Below are positions 1 through 7,441 of a DNA stretch of 10,202 nucleotides, in pieces. The position numbers and the translations under genes were made by a program. A model generated the notes under the pieces. The model was not told the DNA's origin. It did not search any database and saw nothing but the letters and a program-made list of their open reading frames with translations. Source of the DNA: Goniomonas avonlea (lineage: Eukaryota; Cryptophyceae; Goniomonadida; Goniomonadaceae); the NCBI GenBank assembly GCA_003573635.1, contig QUTJ01031174.1, forward strand, positions 1 through 10,202, written 5' to 3'. Numbering within the stretch: the stretch's first letter is position 1; the number at the start of each line of letters is the position of its first letter.

Positions 1-305
1 CCCCGCCGCGTCTTGTTTTACACCACCCTGCCTCATATCACCCCGCGTGTGCGTCTTGTTTTACATCACTGCCTTATATCTTGTTTACACCACCCTGCCT
101 CATATCACCCCGCGCGTGCGTCTTGTTTTACACCACCCTGCCTCATATCACCCCGCGTGTGGTCTTGTTTTTTTTGCACCCTGTCTTCTTTCACCCCGCG
201 TGTGCGTCTTGTTTTACACCACCCTGCCTCATATCACCCCGCCGCGTCTTGTTTTACACCACCCTGCCTCATATCACCCCGCGTGTGCGTCTTGTTTTCT
301 CTCAC
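1..305. repeat. Minisatellite of about 43 bases, eight copies, in an intron of the GH13 gene
   Basis: A C/T-rich unit beginning TCTTGTTTTACACCACCCTG recurs at 11, 54, 79, 121, 163, 207, 247 and 290. Spacing is 40-44 bases except for one shortened copy of 25. Copies differ by small substitutions and indels, for example the pyrimidine-rich variant at 163-206. The array ends just before the acceptor at 351-353, so I read it as the 3' part of an intron whose 5' end is outside the window. Open frames through it are a by-product of a period lacking stops and are not genes. I see no exon in 1-353. Confidence 0.9.
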
Positions 306-353
306 CCTGTCACATCTGGCTACCCCACTCGTGTGTTTTGATTGCTTGAGCAG

Positions 354-2806
354 CGACGGAGTTCTGGTCGTCTGCGGTGGCGGCCACAAAGGCAGCCAAC
401 CCGTCCTTCCAGCTCATGGCGGAGGCGTATGTCTACCACATCACCAGCGTTCCCGAGGACGTTAAGCTGCAGCAGGTGCTCCATACGAGATATTGTATTG
501 AAACGAGATATTGTATTGAATGCCTTCCGATACTGTGCTGTGCGGGGGTGTGGGCAGACGTGCACTCACCGTGTTGCTCCTCGTTTGAAATTTGTGCGAC
601 ACAGCTTGGGTTCTCGTACACCTACGACAAGACCTTCCTCGACGACCTCCACAACGGCCAAAACATTCAGGACTACGTGTCGAGCAAAGGCATCGACTTC
701 TTCAGCCATACTGCACACTGTAAGTGCCACTGTGTCACCCCTCTTGTTGCCGCGTGACTCACTCCTCTTGTTGCCGCGTGACTCACTCCTCTTGTTGCCG
801 CGTGACTCACTCACTCCTCTTGTTGCCACGTGACTCACTCTTCTTGTTGCCGCGTGGGCTCATCTTGTCGCACCCTGCCAACCACGATTTGCGTTGGCTC
901 TCTCGCCGACACCCCCTCACCCAAAACTCACAGTTCTGTCCAACCACGACGAGCCGAGGGCTGTGCCGACACTGGGAGGCATTCCCCAGAGTCTCGCCGG
1001 CGCCGTGCTGGCACTGACACTGCCCGGCCTCAAGCTGGTGTGGCAGGGCCAGATGCAAGGCTTCTCGAACAAACTCGATGTGCACCTCCGGTGAGGTTTG
1101 CTGCGCACTTTCTGCACCCCACCCTCCGCGCGAGGCTTGCCAAACAAGCCACCTCACACCAGACTTCCACATTGCTTTGCTTGAGTTCCGTTTGTGGCAG
1201 TCCCCAAAATCGCGGAATGCTTCACATTCCTGTCTCCTGTCGATTCGCTGAGGGCTGTCTGTCCGCACCTCACACCCGCACAGCCGAGAAACGTCGGAAC
1301 AGCCTCACGACGACGTGACCCAATTTTATGCCAAGCTCCTCGGCATCTTGGGCAACCCGGCTTTCCACGACGGGCAATGGAACTTGGTCGATTTCCAGGC
1401 GTCAGGGTCGCCGCTCCTTGGCTGGCGCTGGGCGGACCAGGCCGGCAACAAGATTCTCGTCGCCGTGAATTATAGGTGACTCGGGATTTTCGGTGTTTGA
1501 GACAGATGAGTTTGGATTGAACGAGCGCTCGTTCCCAGCCGGATTGAACCCAAGGGTTTAACCCCGACTGTCTCCCAAACGAATCGAGTTCGGGCAGAGA
1601 TGAGAGCCGTATCGGACATCACGCGGGCACAAATGGCTAGTTTCGGAGAGAGAGAAATCAGCAGGAACTGGTACTTAGATCTGGGGGGTTGAAGTAGAAA
1701 CGGGTTTTGCTGGGTTGGAAAGAAGTTGTTGCTGTCGGCATGCAAGTGTGCGCTTGAGGGTTGAACAACAGAGTGGTTCAAGCAGCACTGATATCCGTGC
1801 CAGTCCCAACGGAGGCCAGTCAGGCAACGCGCAACTCCCCGACTGCCAAGCACCTGGCGACTCCATTAATGTGCGCCACCCTCCTCTACACTCTCTTTCT
1901 TCCGTCCTCGCCGCTCTCTTCGCTCTTCCTCCTCCACACTCTCTTTCTTCCGTCCTCGCCGCTTTCTTCCTCCTCCGCTCTCTCTTTCTTCCGTACTCGC
2001 CGCTCTCTTCTTATCTTCCAGGTTATTAATTGCAACCCGTGTGACGCGTGTGGTCGCGTTTGACAGGTTATGAATCGTAACAGGTGTTGACGCGTGTGGC
2101 TCGTGTTGACAGGTTGTTAACTGCAACCCGTGCTGACGCGTTTGCAACAGGTTATCGAGCTGCTGTCGGGCGATGAGTACACGAGGTCGGCCTCCACACT
2201 GCGGTCCCAAGGACTCACTGTCGTCCTTGCTCCTTGGCAGGCTCAGGTGCGGACTTATTCGCTAGGCTGTTGGTCACGAATCCTCGGGTGTGAACTGGAC
2301 GACAAGGAGTCAACTCAATTGACTTGCGAACTGCTCCCCCCCCCCCCCCCCCCTCTGTAGCTCGTGTTAGTGATGCACACGATGTACACATCTGAAAAGC
2401 TTTACCTCTCTCCCCCCCCCCCTCGCTCTCTCGCTCTCTCACTCTCACCCTCTCGCTCCCTCTGCTCCGTCGGTTCTGTGTGCGCTGTGTGGTGGCCGTG
2501 TCTCCGCGTCAACTGACATGTAGAGGCGTGTGTTAACTGGCTTGGCATGTCTTCGGGTAAACTGACATGTAGAGGCGTGTGTTAACTGGATTGGCATGTC
2601 TTCGGGTAAACTGACATGTAGAGGTGTGCGTTAACTGGATTGGCATGTCTTCGGGTAAACTGACATGTAGAGTCGTGTGTTAACTGGATTGGCATGCCTC
2701 CTTCAATGGATTCCCGTGTAAACTGCGTTGACGATGCACGAACTCACACCTTTCTTTCCAGATTTTTGACTACAGCGGGAAACAATCTGCCGTCTCCATC
2801 AGTTAA
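354..2806 (+). CDS. GH13 alpha-amylase-superfamily protein, 3' seven exons (5' end outside window)
   Basis: Exons: 354-475, 605-719, 934-1090, 1284-1475, 1774-1870, 2151-2246 and 2762-2806 (stop TAA 2804-2806). Every junction keeps frame (phases 0, 1, 2, 2, 0, 0), and all introns begin GT and end AG. The first exon carries a TEFW...LMAEAYVYH stretch, where the Glu fits the GH13 general acid/base (region III). The second has LGFSYTYDK. The third opens with FLSNHDEPRAV, the GH13 region IV with its conserved His and Asp, and continues through a LTLPGLKLVWQGQ segment. The remaining exons form the C-terminal beta domain and end PWQAQIFDYSGKQ. The order matches an alpha-amylase-like family common in bacteria, from memory. 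The nucleophile Asp (region II) should lie upstream. The substrate is probably an alpha-glucan, but specificity and location cannot be read here. The 1774 acceptor (GAG) was chosen over 1772 because only it gives a sensible NYSGSSS continuation in frame. The last two introns are repeat-rich. Confidence is high for the superfamily and lower for the exact first acceptor (351 or 354). Confidence 0.85.
485..520. repeat. 18-base tandem duplication in an intron
   Basis: ACGAGATATTGTATTGAA occurs twice head to tail (485-502 and 503-520), directly after the donor at 476 in the 129-base intron between the first two GH13 exons. It is AT-rich, unlike the exons around it. The copies are identical, which suggests a recent duplication. 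Confidence 0.95.
741..864. repeat. 24-base minisatellite, five copies, in an intron
   Basis: A unit starting CTCTTGTTGCCGCGTGACTC begins at 741, 765, 789 and 817 and, as a variant starting TTCTTG, at 841. Spacing is 24, 24, 28 and 24. The fourth copy carries CACGTG in place of CGCGTG. The array fills the middle of the 214-base intron 720-933, whose donor GTAAGT at 720 is the only GTA donor in the GH13 gene. Confidence 0.92.
1476..1773 (+). other. Intron of the GH13 gene with a 16-base perfect palindrome
   Basis: This 298-base intron (donor GTGACT, acceptor GAG) has no tandem array but contains the perfect palindrome GAACGAGCGCTCGTTC at 1519-1534. GGATTGAAC is also present twice, near 1515 and 1542. 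I see no gene or RNA in it; the palindrome's role is unknown. Confidence 0.6.
1880..2015. repeat. Pyrimidine-rich tandem repeat, about three copies
   Basis: A unit with CACTCTCTTTCTTCCGTCCT followed by CGCCGCT and a CTTC-rich stretch occurs three times with roughly 45-50 base spacing, within the intron 1871-2150. The last copy has CCGTACTCGCC. The plus strand is almost entirely C and T here and runs into the first of the acceptor-like repeats at 2019. Confidence 0.85.
2019..2156 (+). repeat. Tandem repeat that copies the 3' splice site (four CAG|GTT units)
   Basis: CAG followed by GTTAT or GTTGT appears at 2019, 2064, 2110 and 2148 (spacing 45, 46 and 38). The first three continue into AAC/AAT-rich sequence and a GACGCGT segment, and the fourth is the real acceptor opening exon 2151-2246. 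Used in the host frame, the first three each reach TGA within about 14 codons (2061, 2088 and 2134), so only the last gives the GH13 C-terminal sequence. It looks like a duplication that carried the acceptor with it. Confidence 0.85.
2336..2458. repeat. Poly-C runs and CT-rich low-complexity DNA
   Basis: There are 18 consecutive C residues at 2336-2353 and 11 more at 2412-2422, followed by a CTCGCTCTCT-type stretch to about 2458. All of this lies in the 515-base intron 2247-2761. Run lengths of this kind are prone to replication and sequencing error. Confidence 0.95.
2511..2697. repeat. 49-base minisatellite, about 3.8 copies, in the last GH13 intron
   Basis: AACTGACATGTAGAGGCGTG starts at 2511 and recurs every 49 bases (2560, 2609, 2658). 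Each copy also has a GTTAACTGG ... TTGGCATG ... TCTTCGGGTA part. The final copy diverges after GGCATGCC. Copies differ by only a few bases, so the array is young. It lies between the donor at 2247 and the acceptor at 2759-2761. Confidence 0.95.
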
Positions 2807-3068
2807 GGAACCCAACTACAGAGTCCTGGTCCCCGGTGCCTGGGCGACTTTATGTCTACACGCAACTCGAGTGGGCGGAACTGCTGCGCACACAACGGTG
2901 TCGCCCTCCGAGTGGGGCCGGGTCCGGCCCTGCAAAACGCGAGCACTTTTCTGTCTGTTTTGCTGCTGCATGCCACCACTCTCGACAAACGGTTTGGATC
3001 GCGTGTGGCTTATTCTAAGTTAGTGTTGAAGCAATCGTATGCCCTGACACCCCTGTGTTGGTCTTGTG

Positions 3069-3074
3069 AATAAA
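3069..3074 (+). terminator. Poly(A) signal AATAAA, probable end of the GH13 gene
   Basis: A canonical AATAAA lies 263 bases after the GH13 stop codon, followed by GC- and T-containing sequence. Between stop and signal (2807-3068) I see no convincing coding exon, so I read it as 3' untranslated sequence. Confidence 0.6.
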
Positions 3075-3119
3075 GCGGGCGCGATTTCAATCTCCAGGCC
3101 TTTTGGAGGATACGTGAAA

Positions 3120-3400
3120 GGTTACATAAGTGGGAGAGCAGTTGTGTGTAGCACACGAATGTGGGATCGGTGTGGACAACAACGTGAGAGCATGATTGTG
3201 TGTCACAGGAATATGTGAGAATATGTGTTCTCGCGGTGTGTAGTTCACGAACGTGAGTACGAGTATGCGTGTACAACAACGTGGTGGTACACGAATGTGA
3301 GTATGCCTCGAATGTGAGAGCGATAATACGTGTGCCGTACGCGAATGTGAGTATGATTGTGCATGAGGTATGATTGTGCATGAGCACGAAGAAAAGAGCG
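3120..3400. repeat. Degenerate GT-rich repeat region, intergenic
   Basis: The plus strand is rich in short related elements such as CACGAATGTGAGTATG and TGATTGTGCATGAG, for example the near-direct repeat GGTATGATTGTGCATGAG around 3350-3382. The spacing is irregular, so this is a decayed array, not a clean minisatellite. No gene is supported. The open frames on the opposite strand are Ser/His/Thr-rich shadows of the repeat. Confidence 0.7.
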
Positions 3401-3873
3401 AAAGATTCGCGTATGAAATAGCTATCGGCCTCGCCATGCTTGCCCTTCAAAAAACCGCCTTTCACTCCTCACACTTTCCTCTCACGGGCCTGAACAGGGC
3501 CAGACGACGAAACACTTAATGGTGTTTGGCAGATTGATCGCAGTTGTTGCCGGTGTCAAGCAGCAGCCAACCGCGTCGACGTGAACGTGTGCGTAAAAGT
3601 GTGCCACGTGTCCGTGGAGTGTGCGCGTGACCACTTGGTCCTGTCACGGCGAGGCGTGGTGGCGGCTGTGCAACCAGCGAGTGTGGCGGGCCAAAGCATC
3701 AACACACAGCACGAGCCACAAGTGGACACACAACAAAAACAAACCAGCAAACAAGAGCGACAACAGCCAGCAACACACAAGCAAAAACGGCAAGGCGGCC
3801 AGGCGTAACGGCGATACATTCTTGTTTGAACCGCTGTGCGGGCCTGGGGCATTTTAGGGCAACGCGAGGGAGT
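3401..3873. other. Gene-poor gap; 3' flank of the Lys-rich gene
   Basis: I see no coding region I can support between the GT-rich repeats and the stop codon of the minus-strand Lys-rich gene at 3874. Part is presumably that gene's 3' untranslated region. No TTTATT (AATAAA on the minus strand) is visible. The plus strand is A/C-rich around 3715-3790 (CAACAAAAACAAACC type). Confidence 0.5.
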
Positions 3874-6378
3874 TTACAAGTCGTCCTCGTCCTCGTCGTC
3901 ATCCTCGTCGTCCTCGTCGTCGAAGTCCTCCTCGTCCTCCTCGTCGTCGTCCTGCGGCATGCACTGTCACCACGTGTCTCTCTCGCCCCCGTCTCACTCG
4001 CCCTCGGGTGACTCTCGCCCTCCCTCCCTCGCCCTCTCCCTCCCTCGCCCCCATCCGCTGTCGCGACACTGCAGTCCTTGCCTCCTCCCGCCTCTCCCTG
4101 CTCTTGCCCTACTCCTCTTCCCACTGCCCGTCTCCCTACCCCTCCTCCTCCACTTACCCCTCCTTCTATCCCTGCCCCCAACCTCCCCATTCTTTACCCC
4201 TTTTGTCCCCCACCCCATAGGCCTCGCGCAAGCATACCAAGCAACGGATGCGGTGAGGGTGAAGGGTGCTCGATGGGGTCGGACTGAGAACAGACCTCGA
4301 CGCTAAAAAATATATCTCATGACCCTCAAAACGCTATGATCTCAGGGCGCCAAGGCCGTGACAGCCATATACATCAACAAACAAAGGAGAACTCACAGCG
4401 CCAAGGCCAAGGTCCCCGTATCAGTCGTATATCTCAACAAACAAACAAAGGAGAACTCACAGCGCCAAGGCCAAGGTCCTCTGCGTCCTCATCCTCCTCC
4501 TCGTCGTCCTCGTCGTCTTCCTCGTCGTCGACGGCGGGGAGCTTCTTGACCATCACGCCCTTGTGGGGGCTGCGGTGTCGTGTCAGGGAAAGAGGAAACG
4601 TCACGCAGGACACAGTCGGGCAGGGCACTGTGGGGAACTCACCCCTTGCCCCAGTGCTCGTCCTTCTTCGGCGCAGCCTTCTTGGCGGACTTCTTCTCGG
4701 CCTTCTTGGCCTTCTTGGCAGCCTTCTTGGCCTTCTTGGCAGCCTTCTTCTCGGCCTTCTTGGCCTTCTTGGCGGACTTCTTCTCGGCCTTCTTGGCAGC
4801 CTTCTTCTCGGCCTTCTTGGCGGAGGTCTTGGTGGCCTTCTTGGCCTTCTTGGCAGCCTTCTTGACCTTCTTGAGGAGCTTCTTCTTCTGGTCGGCCTTC
4901 TTCTCCGCCTTCTTGGCGGCGGCCTTCTTGGCCTTCTTCTCCGCCTTCTTGTTGGACTTCTTGATTGCCTTCTTGGCCTTGGCGATAGCCCTGTGCGCGC
5001 GCGTCAGTGGCGTGCACGGCAAGTCCAAGTTAGTGGGTGAAAAAGACCTAACGCACGACGGACACGGGACTCACTTCTTCGCGGCGCGCTTCTCAGCCTT
5101 CTTGGCCTTGCTCTTGGCCTCGGTCTTCTTGATGGCCTTGACAGCCTTGACGTCCTTCTTCATCTTCTTGAGCTGCTTGGCGACCTTGGCGGCAGTCTTC
5201 TTGTCCTGCTTCTGCTTCTTGACGAGGCGAGCAGCCTTCTTGACGGAGATGTTCTTCTTGGCCTGGTATTTCGTGTGAATTTCAACAACAAAAAAAGGCG
5301 TGGGATGCACAAAAATCAATGTGGAAGCTCGTGCATTCGGTGAGCATTCAAGTGGGAACCGGTACCTTCTTGAGCTTCTTCTCCTGCTTGGCGTCCTTGG
5401 CCTTAGCCTTGCGGATGGCCTTGCGAGAGACCTTCTTGCCGCCAAGAGGATGGACCGAGTGCCACTTGTTCAGGTACTTCTCGCCCTTCTTGACCTTGAT
5501 GTAGCCGTTCCAGCTGGCGTGCTTCTTGCCATCACCGGAGGAGGACTTCGACTTGGTAGACTTCTTCTTGCCGAGCTTCTTGGCCGCGCGCGCAAGCTTC
5601 TTGGCAGTCTTCTTGTCCTTCTTGAGCTTCTTGACCTGCTTGGCAATCTTCTTGGCCTAGCGCAAGATGTGTGAGGCGCAAAGGTGTCCAGGCCCAGGAA
5701 CTGACTGTACCTTCTTCTTGTCCTTCTTCTCCTTCTTGACGAGGCGGGCGGCCTTCTTGGTGACGATGTTCTTCTTGGCCTGTGGCCAGTCAAAATCAAG
5801 GAATAAGAGCAAAACAACTAGAGAAAATAGGTTGGGTACCGAACGCACACAGAGACGAAGCACGTGTGATTCACCTTCTTGAGCTTCTTCTCCTCCTTGG
5901 CATCCTTGGCCTTAGCCTTGCGGATGGCCTTGCGAGAGACCTTCTTGCCACCGTAAGGGTGGATGGTGTGCCACTTGTTCAGGTACTTTTCGCCCTTCTT
6001 GACCTTGATGTAGCCCTTCCAGCTGGCGTGCTTCTTGCCGGTAGACTTGGTGGACTTCTTGGTGACCTTCTTGGCCTTGTCCTCCACATCATCATCCTCA
6101 TCCTCGGACTCGGAATCCTCGGCCTCGGATTCGGCGTTCTCAGTCTCAGCATCGTCGTCGAGGTCTTCGTCGTCCTCTTCGTCGTCGTCGTCGGAGAGGA
6201 CATCCTCCAGCTCGTCCTGCTCATCGACATCGGAGTCCTCGTCACCGGTCATCAGCTCCTCATCAACATCCTCACCCATCTCCTGTTCTGACATAGCATC
6301 AACCTCATCAGACAGGGTGTTCTCAGCGCAGGCGAAGGCCACGAGCCCAAACAGCAGAACAAGGAACGCAGTCTTCAT
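3874..6378 (-). CDS. Secreted Lys-rich / Asp-Glu-rich repetitive protein, complete, seven exons
   Basis: Exons on the minus strand: 6378-5875, 5779-5711, 5656-5366, 5262-5075, 4990-4643, 4569-4461 and 3951-3874. They sum to 1587 bases, 528 residues plus TAA, with junctions in frame throughout. The start MKTAFLVLLFGLVAFACAEN is a clear signal peptide. It is followed by an acidic Asp/Glu/Ser block (about residues 20-105), then a Lys-rich module (KKHASW, GYIKVKKGEKYLNKWH, GGKKVSRKAIRKAKAKD) present twice. Next comes a long Lys/Ala tract of AKKAEKK-type units, a short GVMVKKLPAVDDEE segment and an acidic C-terminus ending DEDDL with no KDEL-type signal. Such a polyampholyte could bind polyanions or mineral, or phase-separate outside the cell; this is inference only, and I recognise no named family. 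The last exon follows a purine-rich intron lacking a pyrimidine tract, so it is less certain. If the donor at 4460 is skipped, the frame stops at 4434. The gene is divergent from phnX across 214 bases. Confidence 0.8.
3990..4216. repeat. Long homopyrimidine/homopurine tract in an intron
   Basis: For about 225 bases the plus strand is almost purely C and T (CTCGCCCTCCCTCC type, with CCCCTCCTCC stretches). The transcribed intron of the Lys-rich gene is therefore G/A-rich right up to its acceptor at 3954-3952. This is the opposite of the pyrimidine tract normally found before a 3' splice site. Confidence 0.85.
4341..4480 (-). repeat. Tandem duplication that copies the 5' splice site of the Lys-rich gene
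   Basis: On the minus strand the exon end CCTTGGCCTTGGCGCT followed by GTGAGTTCTCCTTTGTTTGT occurs at the exon edge (donor at 4460) and again 64 bases downstream (donor at 4396). A third partial copy around 4341-4360 has the donor changed to CTGAG. Reading past the first donor meets TGA within ten codons, so only the first fits the gene model. Confidence 0.85.
5197..6036 (-). repeat. Duplicated two-exon coding module in the Lys-rich gene
   Basis: Copy 1 runs 6036-5875 plus 5779-5711 and copy 2 runs 5527-5366 plus 5262-5197. The first segment is 54 codons in both, with 49 identical residues by my count (changes K/N, T/S, I/V, Y/L, E/Q). It ends KKLKK at a phase-0 intron in both, and the next exon opens AKKNI in both. 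The intron sequences themselves differ. This is intragenic duplication of an exon pair, with the intron position retained. Confidence 0.9.
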
Positions 6379-6592
6379 CGCCCCAATTGTTACGCTTTCT
6401 CGGGGGGCCGGTCATTTTGACACGGATAGATTCTTTTTCTCCTAACGACAACAAGTCCGTTTTGTGTTTTGTACTTTGTGTACAAATCTATTGATTATTG
6501 AGATTCTTCCGACTCTATCACTCCAACCGATACTGAGCGGATACTCCGGTCTTACTCCCACCGCTGTTCATTTTTGGGAGACGCCCGTCGTC
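6379..6592. promoter_or_regulatory. Short divergent promoter region between the Lys-rich gene and phnX
   Basis: Only 214 bases separate the two start codons, so both promoters must lie here or overlap the genes. An inverted repeat TTTGTAC-TTTGT-GTACAAA sits at 6468-6486. I see no confident TATA box. The phnX frame is open from an upstream ATG at 6464, which would add 43 residues with no similarity to PhnX. A transit peptide cannot be excluded. Confidence 0.5.
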
Positions 6593-7441
6593 ATGAGCTA
6601 CCAAAACCCGAACAAACTTCAAGCTGTTGTCCTCGACTGGGCCGGCACTGTGGTCGACTTTGGCTCTTTTGCCCCAACCCAGATTTTTGTTGAAGCCTTC
6701 GCCGAGTTCAAAGTCCAGATCTCCATCGAGGAAGCCCGCGGCCCGATGGGGATGGGCAAGTGGGACCACATCCGCACCCTCTGCAATCAGCCACAAGTGG
6801 CCGAACGATACCGCAAGGTTTTTGGGCGCACGCCCACTGACGATGATGTCACTGCCATCTACAAGCGTTTCATGCCACTACAGATTGAGAAAATCGCCGA
6901 GCACTCAGCGCTCATTCCCGGGGCACAGAACACCATCGCGGTGCTGCGCCAGCAAGGGATCAAGATCGGTTCCTGCTCAGGCTATCCCAAGCCAGTTATG
7001 GACAAGGTCGTGGAACTTGCAACCATTAATGGCTTCACCGCCGACCACGTGGTGGCCTCGGACCAGGTGCCCAATGGCCGGCCCTGGCCGGCGCAGGCGC
7101 TGGCGAACGTGATCGCCCTGGGTGTCGATGATGTGGCAGCATGTGTGAAAATCGATGACACAGTACCAGGAATTCTCGAAGGCCGTCGCGCCGGAATGTG
7201 GACCGTGGCACTGATCTGCTCTGGCAACGCCTTGGGTCTGACCTACGAACAATTCCGTGCACTGGACAGCGCAAAGCTTGCGAGTGAGCGCAAGCGCATC
7301 CATGCCCTGTTTGAAAGCTCCCGCCCGCATTACATGATCGATACCATTGCCGATCTGCCTGCCGTCATCACCGACATCAATCAGCGACTGTCACGTGGTG
7401 AGATGCCCCAATGCGCCGCCGGTGGCAAGTCAAAACTCTGA
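6593..7441 (+). CDS. phnX: Phosphonoacetaldehyde hydrolase (phosphonatase), bacterial type, intronless
   Basis: The product hydrolyses phosphonoacetaldehyde to acetaldehyde and phosphate, the second step in using 2-aminoethylphosphonate after a transaminase (PhnW), which is not in this window. From the ATG at 6593 it is 282 residues, a normal length. HAD motif I is LDWAGT with nucleophile Asp15. The cap domain has [14 protein letters not shown], with the Schiff-base Lys56 and His59. Motif II is GSCSGYPK (127-133), Arg163 fits motif III, and [16 protein letters not shown] (Asp188/189) is motif IV. All catalytic positions known for the family are present. The protein reads very like Pseudomonas PhnX from memory. 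It has no intron, whereas its neighbours have six or more. Its codons are mixed (CTT, GTT and CAA used), less G/C-biased at third positions than in a typical Pseudomonas gene, which suggests adaptation after transfer. The ATG at 6593 is chosen because bacterial homologues begin there; 6464 is the alternative. Stop is TGA. Confidence 0.95.
   Translation: MSYQNPNKLQAVVLDWAGTVVDFGSFAPTQIFVEAFAEFKVQISIEEARGPMGMGKWDHIRTLCNQPQVAERYRKVFGRTPTDDDVTAIYKRFMPLQIEKIAEHSALIPGAQNTIAVLRQQGIKIGSCSGYPKPVMDKVVELATINGFTADHVVASDQVPNGRPWPAQALANVIALGVDDVAACVKIDDTVPGILEGRRAGMWTVALICSGNALGLTYEQFRALDSAKLASERKRIHALFESSRPHYMIDTIADLPAVITDINQRLSRGEMPQCAAGGKSKL

Noticed and set aside
1-305. CRISPR-like look of regularly spaced repeats
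   Set aside because: The units are head to tail with no unique spacers, they degenerate gradually, and the context is a eukaryotic intron.
13-465. 150-codon open frame and two overlapping frames on the plus strand
   Set aside because: They consist of translated 43-base repeat units (HHPASYHP type) open in all three frames. This is a property of the period, and the GH13 exon at 354-475 uses another frame.
2807-3068. Further coding exon after the GH13 stop
   Set aside because: Open frames here have no recognisable content, and the GH13 C-terminal domain is already complete at IFDYSGKQ before the TAA.
3556-3852. Minus-strand 98-codon Cys-rich frame
   Set aside because: No signal, splice or family support; it lies in the 3' flank of the Lys-rich gene.
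4580-5278. 232-codon plus-strand frame with hydrophobic AFLAFLAAF repeats, resembling a membrane protein
   Set aside because: It is the exact antisense of the Lys/Ala codon repeats (AAG read as CTT, GCC as GGC). The minus strand has a signal peptide, in-frame splice sites and a conserved duplicated module.
5782-6445. Plus-strand frames opposite the acidic block (Ser-rich or Leu/Val-rich)
   Set aside because: They are antisense shadows of GAC/GAG codons in the first exon of the Lys-rich gene.
6464-6592. Upstream ATG giving phnX 43 extra residues
   Set aside because: The extra sequence has no PhnX similarity and overlaps the short divergent promoter; bacterial homologues start at the ATG at 6593. 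Kept only as a possible transit peptide.
6593-7441. phnX as bacterial contamination or assembly chimera
   Set aside because: Not supported by the sequence alone: flanks on both sides are eukaryotic, and no bacterial promoter, neighbour or operon sequence is present. Only read data can exclude it fully.
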